Source: Gryllotalpicola ginsengisoli DSM 22003
Lineage (GTDB): Bacteria > Actinomycetota > Actinomycetes > Actinomycetales > Microbacteriaceae
NCBI RefSeq assembly: GCF_000419445.1
Contig: NZ_AULK01000005.1
Span: 1 to 64,000 of the forward strand
Length of the DNA: 64,000 nucleotides
Reading direction: 5' to 3'
Part shown: piece after piece, positions 33,743-43,252 of the stretch
How positions within the stretch are numbered: the first letter of the stretch is position 1
Layout: each line of letters opens with the position of its first letter
Made by a program: the position numbers and the translations under genes
The notes under the pieces: model-generated
What the model saw: only the letters and a program-made list of their open reading frames with translations
What the model was told of the DNA's origin: nothing
Database searches by the model: none

Positions 33743-34006
33743 GTGCCCCAAGATTCCCGACGTAGCAGCGGCCGCCTGCAGCGCATCCTGGCCTACATCG
33801 CCGTTGCTCTGATCGGGTTGTCGGTCATCGCGATCCTCATCGTTCTCGCGGTCGCCGGCACCGGAGCGAAGCTGTCGGCCGTCTGGGGCGGCAGCCTCAT
33901 CGTCTTCCCTCTCATTGCCCTGCCGCTCGGCGCGATATGCATCGTCGCCCTGTTCGTGACGGGCATGATCGAACGCCGCAGGCTCAACCCCGGGGCGACG
34001 AAGTAG
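33743..34006 (+). CDS. Small two-TM membrane protein, leaderless GTG start
   Basis: 87 residues beginning VPQDSRRSSGRLQRILAYIA, with two TM helices (IAVALIGLSVIAILIVLAVA and IVFPLIALPLGAICIVALFV). A TATCCT box at 33730-33735 lies seven bases before the GTG, so translation from the 5' end is likely; an in-frame ATG at 33722 would lie upstream of the transcript. No family is recognised; similar two-TM proteins are common in Microbacteriaceae. Confidence 0.72.
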   Translation: MPQDSRRSSGRLQRILAYIAVALIGLSVIAILIVLAVAGTGAKLSAVWGGSLIVFPLIALPLGAICIVALFVTGMIERRRLNPGATK

Positions 34007-34035
34007 GTCGTGACGGACAGCGGACGGAGCGGACG

Positions 34036-35841
34036 ATGACGAGCACTCTGACGCTCGCCTCGCGCCTCGCGGCCCTCGACGACGTCGAGCTCGCCGCCCT
34101 CATCGCGCCCCGGCTGCCGCTCAAACCGCGCATCGACGACTTCTTCGATCTGGCCGAGGCGCTGCTCGAGCCGCCCGCGGTGCAGCACGCCCTCACCGCC
34201 CTCGACCGCCCTACGCTGGCCGTGCTCGCGGCGCTCAGCACCGGCCGGCCCGTCGACGAGGACGACGACGAGACGGCGGCCCGGCTGCAGCTGCTCGCCG
34301 ACCGCGCGCTGATCGAGCGCACCGAGGCGGGATGGGTCGCCTACGACCCCGTGCGTGAGCGGCTCGCGGCCTGGCCGCACGAGGGCCTGCCGAGCACGGA
34401 TGCCCTGATCACCGAGACGCCGCCCGCCGCGCTGGCCGCCGTGTCCGACTCGGAGCGCGCCCGCGTCGACCAGCTCGCCGCCGAGCGCGCGTTCGAGGCG
34501 GTCAGCGCCTTCGCGGAACTCTTCGGCGAGCTCGACCGCGAGCCCGCGCGCGAGCTGCAGAAGGGCGGGCTGAGCCTGCCCGACGGGCGGCGCCTGGCGG
34601 CCGCGATGGCCGCCCCGGGCGACGTCGTGCCGACCGCCATGTGGCTGGCCGAGCGCGCCGGCCTGGTGGCGCGCGACGGCTCGCTGTGGCTGACGACGGA
34701 TGCGGCGGAGGAGTGGCTCTCCGGCTCGACCGCCGCCCGTTGGCGAGGCCTGGCCGAGACCTGGCTGAACGCGCTGCCCCCCTCCATCCGCGAGCTGTTG
34801 CGCACCCGCACCCACTCGCCCTGGGGTCCCGCGTTGCACGAGACGCTCGCGTGGTTCTACCCCGCCTCCGGCGAGCCGCTGCTCAAGCAGGTGGAGCGCT
34901 TCGAGGCGTCGGGCGAGATGCTCGGCATCACGGCGGGCTACCTGCCCGGCAGCGCGGGGACCGCGCTGCTCGAGGAGGGGCCGGCCGCGGCATCCGATCG
35001 CATGGCCGCGCTGCTGCCCGCCGAAGTCGACAAGGTCTACCTGCAGCACGACCTCACCGTGGTCAGCCCGGGGCCGCTGGCGCCCTCGGTCGACGCGCAC
35101 CTGCGGCGCGTGGCCGAGGTCGAGAGCCGCGCGCTCGCCTCCACGTACCGGGTGACGGCCGCGAGCCTGGAGCGCGCGATCGCCGCGGGAGAGAGCGCGC
35201 AGTCGATCCGGCGGTTCCTGACGGCGGTGTCGCTCACCGGCATCCCTCAGCCGCTCGACTACCTCATCGACGAGGCGGTGAAGCGATACGGACTCGTGCG
35301 GGTGCGCAAGAACGGCTCCGACGAGCGCATGCGCAGCCGCGTGCACTCCGTCGACCCCGATCTCATCGGCGCCCTCGCGGTCGACCAGAGCTTCGGCGCG
35401 CTGGGCTTCGTGCGCACCGGGCCGAACGAGCTCGTGTCGCGCTTCGACCGCGACGTCGTCTACTGGGCGCTGGCCGACGCCAGATATCCGGTCGCCGCCG
35501 AAGACGAGCACGGTCAGATCGTCGGGGTGAAGAAGCGGCACGCGCCCGCCACCGACGCGGTGCCGACCGTCGATCGTGCCGCGCAGCTGGTCGCCCACCT
35601 GCGCGAGGCGGCGTCCGACGCCTCGCAGTCGCCCGAGGCGTGGCTGTCGCGGCAGCTCGAGACGGCGGTGAAGGCGCGGGTGCCGCTCGTGGTCACGGTG
35701 GGCATGCCCGACGGCTCCGAGCTCGACTTCTTGCTCGAGCCGACCGGCGTCGGCGGCGGGCGCCTGCGCGGGCGCGACCGCAAGGCCGACATCGAGCGCA
35801 CCCTGCCGCTCAAGAGCATCAAGGGCGTGCGCTCCCCCTAG
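34036..35841 (+). CDS. Helicase-associated (Helicase_C_3-type) protein
   Basis: 601 residues, mostly winged-helix and alpha-helical. Early FDLAEALLEPPAVQHALTAL; a central VDKVYLQHDLTVVSPGPLAP and SLTGIPQPLDYLIDEAVKRY match the helicase C-terminal-like domain found in actinobacterial partners of XPB. There is no P-loop, so it is not itself a helicase. The following XPB gene suggests a DNA-repair pair. The ATG at 34036 has CGGAGCGG upstream. Confidence 0.82.
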   Translation: MTSTLTLASRLAALDDVELAALIAPRLPLKPRIDDFFDLAEALLEPPAVQHALTALDRPTLAVLAALSTGRPVDEDDDETAARLQLLADRALIERTEAGWVAYDPVRERLAAWPHEGLPSTDALITETPPAALAAVSDSERARVDQLAAERAFEAVSAFAELFGELDREPARELQKGGLSLPDGRRLAAAMAAPGDVVPTAMWLAERAGLVARDGSLWLTTDAAEEWLSGSTAARWRGLAETWLNALPPSIRELLRTRTHSPWGPALHETLAWFYPASGEPLLKQVERFEASGEMLGITAGYLPGSAGTALLEEGPAAASDRMAALLPAEVDKVYLQHDLTVVSPGPLAPSVDAHLRRVAEVESRALASTYRVTAASLERAIAAGESAQSIRRFLTAVSLTGIPQPLDYLIDEAVKRYGLVRVRKNGSDERMRSRVHSVDPDLIGALAVDQSFGALGFVRTGPNELVSRFDRDVVYWALADARYPVAAEDEHGQIVGVKKRHAPATDAVPTVDRAAQLVAHLREAASDASQSPEAWLSRQLETAVKARVPLVVTVGMPDGSELDFLLEPTGVGGGRLRGRDRKADIERTLPLKSIKGVRSP

Positions 35842-35848
35842 GCCGCGC

Positions 35849-36031
35849 TCAACGGGCCACGGCGACGTGGCGATGCGGGCGGACGTGCCAGAAGCGGATG
35901 CGCGGCCGCGGCGCCGCCGCACCGGCATCCGTCGCCCGCTCGCGCAGCACGCGCAGCAGTTCGGTCTCCCGCGCCACGTCGGCGGCCCGCAGGCGGCCGA
36001 GCTGGTAGGCGGTGTAGGTGTCTGAGTTCAT
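35849..36031 (-). CDS. Small hypothetical protein between the helicase genes
   Basis: 60 residues starting MNSDTYTAYQLGRLRAADVA and ending with a His/Arg-rich RFWHVRPHRHVAVAR. It lies antisense in the gap between the XPB partner and XPB. The coding pattern and start are reasonable but there is no family match. It could be a small regulator or spurious. Confidence 0.45.
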   Translation of the reverse strand: MNSDTYTAYQLGRLRAADVARETELLRVLRERATDAGAAAPRPRIRFWHVRPHRHVAVAR

Positions 36032-36193
36032 GACCACCACGGTCCTCCGCGGCCGCGGCGCCCACATCCGCAGAACTCGCTAAAGGCGACGGATGCGACG
36101 GCGTACGCCGCCCGCGCCGTGACGTACTCCCGGGGGCCGCCACCCCGCCCGCTCACATCGTCTTCTGCAGCGCTGGGGGTAGGCTCGTCGGCT

Positions 36194-37843
36194 ATGGCTG
36201 ACGGACCCCTCATCGTCCAGAGCGACCGCACCGTGCTGCTGGAGGTGGCGCATCCCGAGGCGGAAGACGCCCGCCACGACCTCGCCGTCTTCGCCGAGCT
36301 GGAGCGGGCGCCGGAGCACATCCACACCTACCGGATCACCCGTCTGGGCCTGTGGAACGCCCGCGCCGCCGGGCACCGGGCCGAGGACATGCTGGGCACG
36401 CTGGAGCGGTACTCGAAGTTCCCGATCCCGCAGTCGGTCGCCGTCGACATCCGCGAAACGGTCGGGCGGTACGGCAAGCTCGTGATCACCCGCGACGACG
36501 AGGGCGAGCTGATCCTGAGGAGCGACGACCTGGCGGTGCTCACCGAGGTCGCCTCGGCCAAGCGCATCGCCCCGCTGCTGACCCGCCGCATCGACGACAC
36601 GACGTTCGCGGTGGAGGCGTGGGCCCGCGGCCAGCTCAAGCAGGAGCTCGTGAAGCTCGGCTGGCCGGCGGAGGACCTGGCCGGCTACACGCCGGGCACG
36701 CCGCATGAGATCGCGCTCAAGGAGGACGGCTGGCACCTGCGCGACTACCAGAACAAGGCGGTCGATAACTTCTTCGAGGGCGGCTCGGGGGTCGTGGTGC
36801 TGCCCTGCGGCGCGGGCAAGACGCTCGTCGGCGCGGGTGCGATGGCGACGGCGAAGACGACGACGCTCGTGCTCGTCACCAACACGGTCAGCGCCCGCCA
36901 GTGGCGCGACGAGCTGCTGCGCCGCACGACCCTGACCGAGGAGGAGATCGGCGAGTACTCGGGGCAGAGCAAGGAGATCAAGCCGGTCACCATCGCCACC
37001 TACCAGATCCTCACCGCGAAGCGGAAAGGCCAGTACGCGCACCTGTCCCTGCTGGACGCCATGGACTGGGGGCTCGTCGTGTACGACGAGGTGCACCTGC
37101 TGCCCGCACCGGTCTTCAAGCTCACGGCCGAGCTGCAGGCGCGGCGCCGGCTGGGCCTGACGGCGACGCTGGTGCGCGAGGACGGCCGGGAGGGCGACGT
37201 CTTCTCCCTGATCGGTCCGAAGCGCTTCGATGCGCCGTGGAAGGAGATCGAGGCGCAGGGCTTCATCTCCCCCGCCGCCTGCTACGAGGTGCGCGTCGAC
37301 CTGCCGCCGTCCGACCGGCTCGAGTACGCGGCATCCGCCGACGACGAGCGGTACCGCCTGGCCGCGACGGCGCCCGCGAAGCTCGACGTCGTGCGCGCGC
37401 TGGTGCGGCGCCACGAGGGCGAGCGCATCCTCATCATCGGCCAGTACCTCGACCAGATCGACACGCTGGCGCAGGTGCTCGACGCGCCGCAGCTGACGGG
37501 AGCGACGCCGGTCTGGGAGCGGGAGGAGCTGTTCCAGAAGTTCCGCACCGGCGAGATCAAGGTGCTCGTCGTCTCGAAGGTCGCGAACTTCTCCGTCGAC
37601 CTGCCCGAGGCGACAGTGGCGATCCAGGTGTCGGGCTCGTTCGGCTCGCGGCAGGAGGAGGCGCAGCGCCTCGGCCGCCTGCTGCGGCCGAAGGAGTCCG
37701 GCCTCTCGGCCAACTTCTACACGCTCGTCGCCCGCGACACGGTCGACCAGGACTTCGCCCAGAACCGCCAGCGGTTCCTCGCCGAGCAGGGGTACTCGTA
37801 CACGATCCTCGACTCGGGCTCGCTCGACGCCGTCGCGGCGTAG
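36194..37843 (+). CDS. XPB-type SF2 DNA helicase
   Basis: 549 residues. The N-terminal damage-recognition-like region includes IHTYRITRLGLWNARAAGHR. RecA1 has VVLPCGAGKTLVGAGAMATA (Walker A), YDEVH (Walker B) and RLGLTATLVREDG; RecA2 has SKVANFSVDLPEA and QRLGRLLRPK. It is an ERCC3-like 3'-5' helicase, as in mycobacteria, likely in DNA repair. ATG 36194 follows TAGGCT (36180-36185) by eight bases with no Shine-Dalgarno, consistent with a leaderless or near-leaderless message. Confidence 0.95.
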   Translation: MADGPLIVQSDRTVLLEVAHPEAEDARHDLAVFAELERAPEHIHTYRITRLGLWNARAAGHRAEDMLGTLERYSKFPIPQSVAVDIRETVGRYGKLVITRDDEGELILRSDDLAVLTEVASAKRIAPLLTRRIDDTTFAVEAWARGQLKQELVKLGWPAEDLAGYTPGTPHEIALKEDGWHLRDYQNKAVDNFFEGGSGVVVLPCGAGKTLVGAGAMATAKTTTLVLVTNTVSARQWRDELLRRTTLTEEEIGEYSGQSKEIKPVTIATYQILTAKRKGQYAHLSLLDAMDWGLVVYDEVHLLPAPVFKLTAELQARRRLGLTATLVREDGREGDVFSLIGPKRFDAPWKEIEAQGFISPAACYEVRVDLPPSDRLEYAASADDERYRLAATAPAKLDVVRALVRRHEGERILIIGQYLDQIDTLAQVLDAPQLTGATPVWEREELFQKFRTGEIKVLVVSKVANFSVDLPEATVAIQVSGSFGSRQEEAQRLGRLLRPKESGLSANFYTLVARDTVDQDFAQNRQRFLAEQGYSYTILDSGSLDAVAA

Positions 37844-37861
37844 CATTCCGCGGGGCACGCC

Positions 37862-38836
37862 TCAGCCAGTTGCAGCGGCGGCACCGGTGATGCGCTCGAT
37901 CAGGTGCGGCGCGAGCGGGGCGTCGGTCTCGAGCACGACACGGGTGCGCACGCCCTCGTGGTCGACGGTGGCGAGCCGCTGGCCGCGCAGGTCGACGACG
38001 GTCTGTCCGCGCCCGGGGCCGTGCCCGGCGTCGACGGTGATCGGCACCGCCGGGGCTCGGGTCGCGTGCACGCCGCCTACGGCGATGGCCGCTGCGAGCG
38101 GGTCGTGCAGCGCACTGGCGCGACGTCCGTAGAACGGCAGGTAGAAGTCGAAGTACAGGTCGAGCATCCGCCCCAGCGCCTGAGCGAGCGGCGACTGCGA
38201 CTGCAGCAGGGCCGCACGATCGGATTCCTCGAGCGTGTGCTCCAGCGTGACATCGAGCGGTACGAGCGTGAGGTCCCACCGGGTCCCGACGACGCAGAGG
38301 GCAGCCTCGGGATCGTTGGCGATGTTCGCCTCGGCCACGGCGGACACATTGCCAGGCACGAGCGCCGCACCGCCCATGGTCGTCACGGAGCGCACCAGGG
38401 CGGGCAGACCGGGCTCGGCGTCGAGGGCGAGCGCGAGGTTGGTGAGGGGGCCGACCGTGACGACCTCGAGCCGTCCCGCGTGCTCGTGCGCGAGGCGCAG
38501 CAGCAGCTCGGCGGCGGTGCCGGCGACCGGGCGCGTCGTCGGCTCGGGCAGCTCGACGTCACCGATGCCGTTGCGGCCGTGGATGTGCGGCACCCCGCCG
38601 TCGAAGCCGCCGGCGAGCGGATCGTGCGCCCCGACGGCGACCGGCACCTCGGTGTGACCGGCCAGTTCGAGCAGCGCGAGCGAGTTCCGCGCCGCCTGTG
38701 CGGCGCTGGTGTTGCCGCTCACCGTGCCGACGCCGACCAGCCGGACCTCAGGCGAGGCGAGCAGGTACGCGATCGCGAGGGCGTCGTCGATGCCGGTGTC
38801 GCAGTCGAGGTAGACGGGGCGGGCGGCAGGGGTCAT
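37862..38836 (-). CDS. Inosine-uridine-type nucleoside hydrolase
   Basis: 324 residues. PVYLDCDTGIDDALAIAYLL carries the calcium-binding DxDxxxDD cluster, VTVGPLTNLALAL and VTTMGGAALVPGNVSAVAEA bind ribose, and ALHDPLAAAI closes the site. It splits nucleosides to base and ribose. It lies 31 bases downstream of the 8-oxoguanine deaminase gene, so the pair likely forms a purine-salvage or cleansing operon. Confidence 0.93.
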   Translation of the reverse strand: MTPAARPVYLDCDTGIDDALAIAYLLASPEVRLVGVGTVSGNTSAAQAARNSLALLELAGHTEVPVAVGAHDPLAGGFDGGVPHIHGRNGIGDVELPEPTTRPVAGTAAELLLRLAHEHAGRLEVVTVGPLTNLALALDAEPGLPALVRSVTTMGGAALVPGNVSAVAEANIANDPEAALCVVGTRWDLTLVPLDVTLEHTLEESDRAALLQSQSPLAQALGRMLDLYFDFYLPFYGRRASALHDPLAAAIAVGGVHATRAPAVPITVDAGHGPGRGQTVVDLRGQRLATVDHEGVRTRVVLETDAPLAPHLIERITGAAAATG

Positions 38837-38867
38837 GCAGCTCCGTTCGAAGAGGTGGGAGGGGCCT

Positions 38868-40226
38868 TCAGGCGCGGGCGGCGAGCTCGAGCGAGGCGGA
38901 CGCGGCGTCCGCGGCCAGGCGCCGGGAGTCGGCTTTCACGAGCTCACCGTGCTCCACCACCGTACGACCGCCGACGAGCAGGCGCTCGAGCGGCGGGGTC
39001 TCGGCGAGCCCGAGCGCCGCCACCGGGTCAGGCAGACCCGCGTGCTCGACACCGTCGACGCGCCAGATCGCAAGGTCGGCGAGCTTGCCGGGCTCCATCG
39101 AACCGAGCTCGTCCTGTCGGCCGAGCACGCGGGCGCCGCCCATCGTGGCGATCCGCAGCGCCTGCCGAGTGCCGAGGGCGCCCGCCCCGTCACGCAGCCG
39201 CGCCATCAGCACCGCCTGCCGGATCTCGGGCGCGAGCCGCCCCGACTCGTTCGAGGCGGCACCGTCGACGCCGAGCCCGACCGGCACGTCGGAATCCAGC
39301 AGCGCCCGCAGCGGCGCGATGCCCGCAGCCAGACGCGCGTTGGACGAGGGGCAGTGCGCGACCCCCGTGCCCGAGGCGGCGTAGCGGGCGATATCGCGCG
39401 CGTCGAGGTGCACGCCGTGGGCCGTCCACACGTCGTCGGCGAGCCAGCCGACGGACTCGAGGTAGTCGGTCGGCCCCATGGCGAATCGCTCGGCGCAGTA
39501 CGCCGCTTCCTCCAGCGTCTCGGAGCCGTGCGTGTGCAGCCTTACGCCCAGCTCGCGGGCGAGGGCCGCGCTCTCGCGCAGCAGCGTCGTCGTGACGCTG
39601 AACGGCGAGCACGGCGCGATGACGATGCGCACCCGGGCATCCGCAGACGGGTCGTGGTAGCGGCGGACCGCCTCTGCGGACGCCTCGAGCGCGGCATCCG
39701 TCGGCTCGACAGCGAAGTCGGGCGGCAGCCCGCCGTCGCTCGCTCCGAGGTCCATCGAGCCCCGGCTCGCGTGCAGCCGCAGCCCGACCAGCGCGGCGGC
39801 CTCCACGAGCGCGCCGACGTGGTCGCCGCTGCCGCGCGGGAACACGTAGTGGTGGTCGGCCACGGTAGTGCAGCCCGAGCGGGCCAGTACCGCGAGGCCG
39901 GCGGCGGCGCCCCGCCCGACGAGGTCCGCGTCGATGCGTGACCACAGCGGGTAGAGCGCGACGAGCCAGTCGAAGAGGATCGCGTCCTGCGCGAGGCCGC
40001 GGGTGAGCCACTGGTAGAGGTGGTGGTGCGTGTTCACGAGGCCCGGGGTCACGAGGCATCCGCGCGCATCGATCACCTCGGCCCCTGCCGCGAGCTCGGC
40101 CGGCGCGGGCCCCGCCCCGACCGCGGCGATGCGGCCGTCCTCGATGAGCAGGTGGCCGTCGGGGTGCTCGGTGCCGAGGGCGTCGACCGTGGCGAGGTAG
40201 CCGCCGGCGATGAGGGTGCGGGCCAT
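38868..40226 (-). CDS. 8-oxoguanine deaminase / TrzN-like amidohydrolase
   Basis: 452 residues of the amidohydrolase superfamily. TPGLVNTHHHLYQWLTRG carries the HxH metal ligands; later come RLHTHGSETLEE, AHGVHLDARDIARYA, VAHCPSSNARLAAG and GLGVDGAASNES with the metal Asp. The motif set is that of 8-oxoguanine deaminases, which turn 8-oxoguanine to urate; related guanine or triazine deaminases cannot be excluded. Urate as product would fit the uricase at 59 kb. ATG at 40226. Confidence 0.85.
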   Translation of the reverse strand: MARTLIAGGYLATVDALGTEHPDGHLLIEDGRIAAVGAGPAPAELAAGAEVIDARGCLVTPGLVNTHHHLYQWLTRGLAQDAILFDWLVALYPLWSRIDADLVGRGAAAGLAVLARSGCTTVADHHYVFPRGSGDHVGALVEAAALVGLRLHASRGSMDLGASDGGLPPDFAVEPTDAALEASAEAVRRYHDPSADARVRIVIAPCSPFSVTTTLLRESAALARELGVRLHTHGSETLEEAAYCAERFAMGPTDYLESVGWLADDVWTAHGVHLDARDIARYAASGTGVAHCPSSNARLAAGIAPLRALLDSDVPVGLGVDGAASNESGRLAPEIRQAVLMARLRDGAGALGTRQALRIATMGGARVLGRQDELGSMEPGKLADLAIWRVDGVEHAGLPDPVAALGLAETPPLERLLVGGRTVVEHGELVKADSRRLAADAASASLELAARA

Positions 40227-40250
40227 GCCCGGAACGCTAGGCGAGCGGGG

Positions 40251-41030
40251 TTACGCGCTCGTTTCGTCGCGTCGATCGCGCACGTAGCGCAGCAGCAGCG
40301 TCCCCTCCGAGTGCAGCGCCTGCGCGAGCCGCATCGACTGCGGCTGCGACGGCACCTCCCCGGTGATGCGGCCCGCGTCGCCGCCCTCGAGCGTCGGCGT
40401 CACGGTCAGGCAGAACTCGTCGATCACCCCGTCGGCGAGCATCAGCCCGGCGAGGGTCGGCCCGCCCTCGCAGTGCACCCGCCGCAGCCCGCGCCGCTGC
40501 AGCTCCTCGAGGACGGACGACGGCTCGACCAGGTCGTCGCCGGCGACGACCACGTCGGAGACGGCGCTGAGCGCCTGGAACTGGTCGTCGGGGGCGTCGG
40601 CGGTGGTGAAGACGAGCGGCCGCACGGGAGCGTTCTCGAAGATCGCGGTGTCGGGGAACAGGGCGAGCTCGGCCGAGACGATCGCGAACACCGGCTGCGC
40701 CGCCAGGCCGTGGGCGAGACGCCACCGCACCGCGTCGTCCGGCAGCCGCATCGCCCCGTAGCCCTCCTTGCGGACGGTGCCGGCCCCGACCAGCACCACG
40801 TCGGCGAGCAGCCGCAGCAGGTCGAACACGCGCCGGTCCGCAGGCGTGCCGAGGCCGCCGGAACGCCCGTCGCGCGTCACGGCGCCGTCGATCGAGCTGA
40901 CGAAGTTCATGCGCACCCACGGCCGGCCGTCGGAGTGCGCGGCGCCCTCGTCGTACCAGGCCAGCAGTTGCTCGTCGCTCGCATCCGCGGCGAACGCCGG
41001 CACCACCCGGTCGATGCGCGGCTCACTCAT
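40251..41030 (-). CDS. Pyrimidine reductase (RibD C-terminal domain) family protein
   Basis: 259 residues. RPWVRMNFVSSIDGAVTRDG, LRLLADVVLVGAGTVRKEGY and RRVHCEGGPTLAGLMLADGV match NADPH-dependent RibD reductase domains; no deaminase domain is present. It could act in riboflavin or folate-like metabolism. ATG 41030 overlaps the DHPS-like gene by eight bases. Three overlapping leftward genes (flavoprotein, DHPS-like, this) form an operon. Confidence 0.85.
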   Translation of the reverse strand: MSEPRIDRVVPAFAADASDEQLLAWYDEGAAHSDGRPWVRMNFVSSIDGAVTRDGRSGGLGTPADRRVFDLLRLLADVVLVGAGTVRKEGYGAMRLPDDAVRWRLAHGLAAQPVFAIVSAELALFPDTAIFENAPVRPLVFTTADAPDDQFQALSAVSDVVVAGDDLVEPSSVLEELQRRGLRRVHCEGGPTLAGLMLADGVIDEFCLTVTPTLEGGDAGRITGEVPSQPQSMRLAQALHSEGTLLLRYVRDRRDETSA

Positions 41031-41937
41031 CCGCGTCCCCCGCATTGTGTCGCAGGTACGCCGGCTGCCGCAGCCCCAGGATCGCCTCGGTCATGCGCAC
41101 CGCCGCCACCGCCTCGCGCACGTTGTGCATGCGCACGATGCGCGCGCCCCTCGTGATGGCGACCACCGCCGCGGCCAGCGACCCCTCGACGCGGTCGCCG
41201 CGTGGTGCGTCCAGCACCTCGCCGACGAAGTCCTTGTTCGAGACCGCGGCGAGCACGGGATGTCCGAGGTCGGCGATCTCGGACAGCCGCCGGGTGAGCT
41301 CGAGCGAGTGCAGCGTGTTCTTGTTCAGGTCGTGGCCCGGGTCGACGACGAGGCGATCGGATGCCACGCCCAAGGCCTGCGCGTACGCGACCCGCTCCTC
41401 AAGGAACGCCGCCACCTCGGTCACGACGTCCCCGTACTGCGGCCGCGGGTACGGCGTGCGCGGCCCGTGGCCGCGCACGGCGGCGAGCGAGTGCGTCACC
41501 ACGAGCGTCGCCCCCGCCCGGGCCACCGCCCGGGCCAGCCCCGGTTCGTGGATGCCGGTGGTGTCGTTGATCACGTCGGCGCCCGCCTCGAGCGCCGCCT
41601 CGGCGACCTCCGCGCGGAAGGTGTCGACCGAGATGACCACGTCGCTCGCCGCGCGCACGGCCCGGATGACCGGCACGACGCGCTCCGCCTCCTCCTCGGC
41701 CGGCAGTTCCGGGCCGGGCGCGAAAGGCACGCCCCCGATGTCGACCCAGTCGGCACCGGCATCCGTCGCCGCCAAGGCGGCCTCGACGGCGCGGTCGAGC
41801 GCGAAGGTGCGGCCCCGGTCGTAGAACGAGTCGGGGGTGCGGTTGACGACGGCCATCACCGCGACCTGGCGCGAGAAGTCGAAGGTGCGCGCCCCGATGC
41901 GGCGCACCGGCGAGGCGAGCGGCGGCAGGTACGTCAC
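41023..41937 (-). CDS. Dihydropteroate synthase-like protein (FolP paralogue)
   Basis: 304 residues of the pterin-binding TIM barrel: VMAVVNRTPDSFYDRG, VISVDTFRAEVAEAALEAGA, GADVINDTTGI and LVVDPGHDLNKNTLHSLELT. The usual DVGGESTRPG loop reads DIGGVPFAPG and SRKSF reads SNKDF, so p-aminobenzoate may not be the substrate. Actinobacteria often carry such second copies. The GTG at 41937 overlaps the flavoprotein stop. Confidence 0.82.
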   Translation of the reverse strand: MTYLPPLASPVRRIGARTFDFSRQVAVMAVVNRTPDSFYDRGRTFALDRAVEAALAATDAGADWVDIGGVPFAPGPELPAEEEAERVVPVIRAVRAASDVVISVDTFRAEVAEAALEAGADVINDTTGIHEPGLARAVARAGATLVVTHSLAAVRGHGPRTPYPRPQYGDVVTEVAAFLEERVAYAQALGVASDRLVVDPGHDLNKNTLHSLELTRRLSEIADLGHPVLAAVSNKDFVGEVLDAPRGDRVEGSLAAAVVAITRGARIVRMHNVREAVAAVRMTEAILGLRQPAYLRHNAGDADE

Positions 41938-43166
41938 GTGTCGGAGAGGGGGACGGATGCGTCGGCGAGCCGGGCCGGGTCGACCGGTCGCCCGCTGCGG
42001 ATGATCTGCTGGATCTCCTCGTTGACGTCCCACACGTTGACGTTCATGCCGGCGACGAGCCGGCCGCCGGAGACCCAGAATGCGATGAACTCCCGCGCCT
42101 CGACGTCGCCGCGGAACACGGGCTGGGTGTCGGCGGCGAGCACCGGGTAGCCGGCGTACTCCATGCCGACGTCGTACTGGTCGCTGTAGAAGTACGGCAC
42201 GGCGTCGAAGGTCACCTCCTGACCGAGGATCGCCCGCGCGGCCGTCTTGCCGCCCTCGACCGCGTTCGCCCAGTGCTCGCTGCGCAGCCGCCGGCCGAGC
42301 ACCGGATGCACCGGGTTCGCCACGTCGCCGGCGGCGAAGACCTTCGGATGGCCGGTGGCGAGCGACGCGTCGGTGAGCACGCCGGAGTCGACGGCGAGTC
42401 CGGCGTCTTCGGCGATCTCGGCGTTGGGAACGGCGCCGAGGCCGACGATCACCACGTCGGCGGGGATGACCTCGCCCTCCTCGTCGGTCGCCACCCCGGT
42501 CACCTGCCCGTCGGAGACGGTCAGTTCGCGCACCTCTCGGTGCAGCCGGAACACCACGCCCTTGTCGCGGTGCAGCTGCCTGTAGACGGTGCCGAGCTCG
42601 GGGCCGATGGCGCCGGCCAGCGGCACGGCGCCGCGGCCCACGACGGTCACCTCGTTGCCGTAGCCGCGCGCCGTGGCGGCCGTCTCCATGCCGATCCACC
42701 CGGTGCCGATCACGACGACGCGGCGGTCGCCGGCGGCGAGGGCGTCGCGCAGCTCCTCGCTGTCGTCGAGCGTGCGCACGTGGAAGACTCCGGCGGCGTC
42801 GGCGCCCGGTACGGTGAGCCGCCGCGGCTTCGCACCCGTGGCGATCAGCGCCCGGTCGAAGCGGACCGAGGACCGGTCGTCGAGCGTCACCTCGTCGTCG
42901 CCCAGGTCGAGCTCCACCGCCAGGGTGCCCGTCAGCACATGGATGCCGTGCTCGGTGTACCACTCCCACGGGTGCACGTAGGTCGAGGCGGCCTCCTTGC
43001 CGGGGTCGGCGAGGTACTCCTTGGTGAGCGGCGGCCGCAGGTAGGGCAGGTGCCGTTCGGATCCGACGATCATCACGTCGCCCTCGTAGCCCTGCTCCCG
43101 CAGCGTCTCCGCCGCCGTGGCGGCGGCGAGGCCGCCGCCGACGATCACGACGCGTCCGTTCGTCAT
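41934..43166 (-). CDS. FAD-dependent ferredoxin/rubredoxin reductase-like protein
   Basis: 410 residues. RVVIVGGGLAAATAAETLRE is the FAD Rossmann motif, RRVVVIGTGWIGMETAATAR the NAD motif, and TGHPKVFAAGDVANPVHPVL the FAD ribityl motif. The C-terminal reductase domain has FYSDQYDVGMEYAGY. It would pass electrons from NAD(P)H to a ferredoxin or P450 partner, none of which is adjacent. It is the first gene of an operon with the DHPS-like and reductase genes. Confidence 0.92.
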   Translation of the reverse strand: MTNGRVVIVGGGLAAATAAETLREQGYEGDVMIVGSERHLPYLRPPLTKEYLADPGKEAASTYVHPWEWYTEHGIHVLTGTLAVELDLGDDEVTLDDRSSVRFDRALIATGAKPRRLTVPGADAAGVFHVRTLDDSEELRDALAAGDRRVVVIGTGWIGMETAATARGYGNEVTVVGRGAVPLAGAIGPELGTVYRQLHRDKGVVFRLHREVRELTVSDGQVTGVATDEEGEVIPADVVIVGLGAVPNAEIAEDAGLAVDSGVLTDASLATGHPKVFAAGDVANPVHPVLGRRLRSEHWANAVEGGKTAARAILGQEVTFDAVPYFYSDQYDVGMEYAGYPVLAADTQPVFRGDVEAREFIAFWVSGGRLVAGMNVNVWDVNEEIQQIIRSGRPVDPARLADASVPLSDT

Positions 43167-43252
43167 GCCTACGAGCCTATTGCCCAGCCCACATATGACG
43201 CGTTCAAAGTCCTTCCTGGCAGAACCCAGGAAACAGTCAGATACTGGACGGC

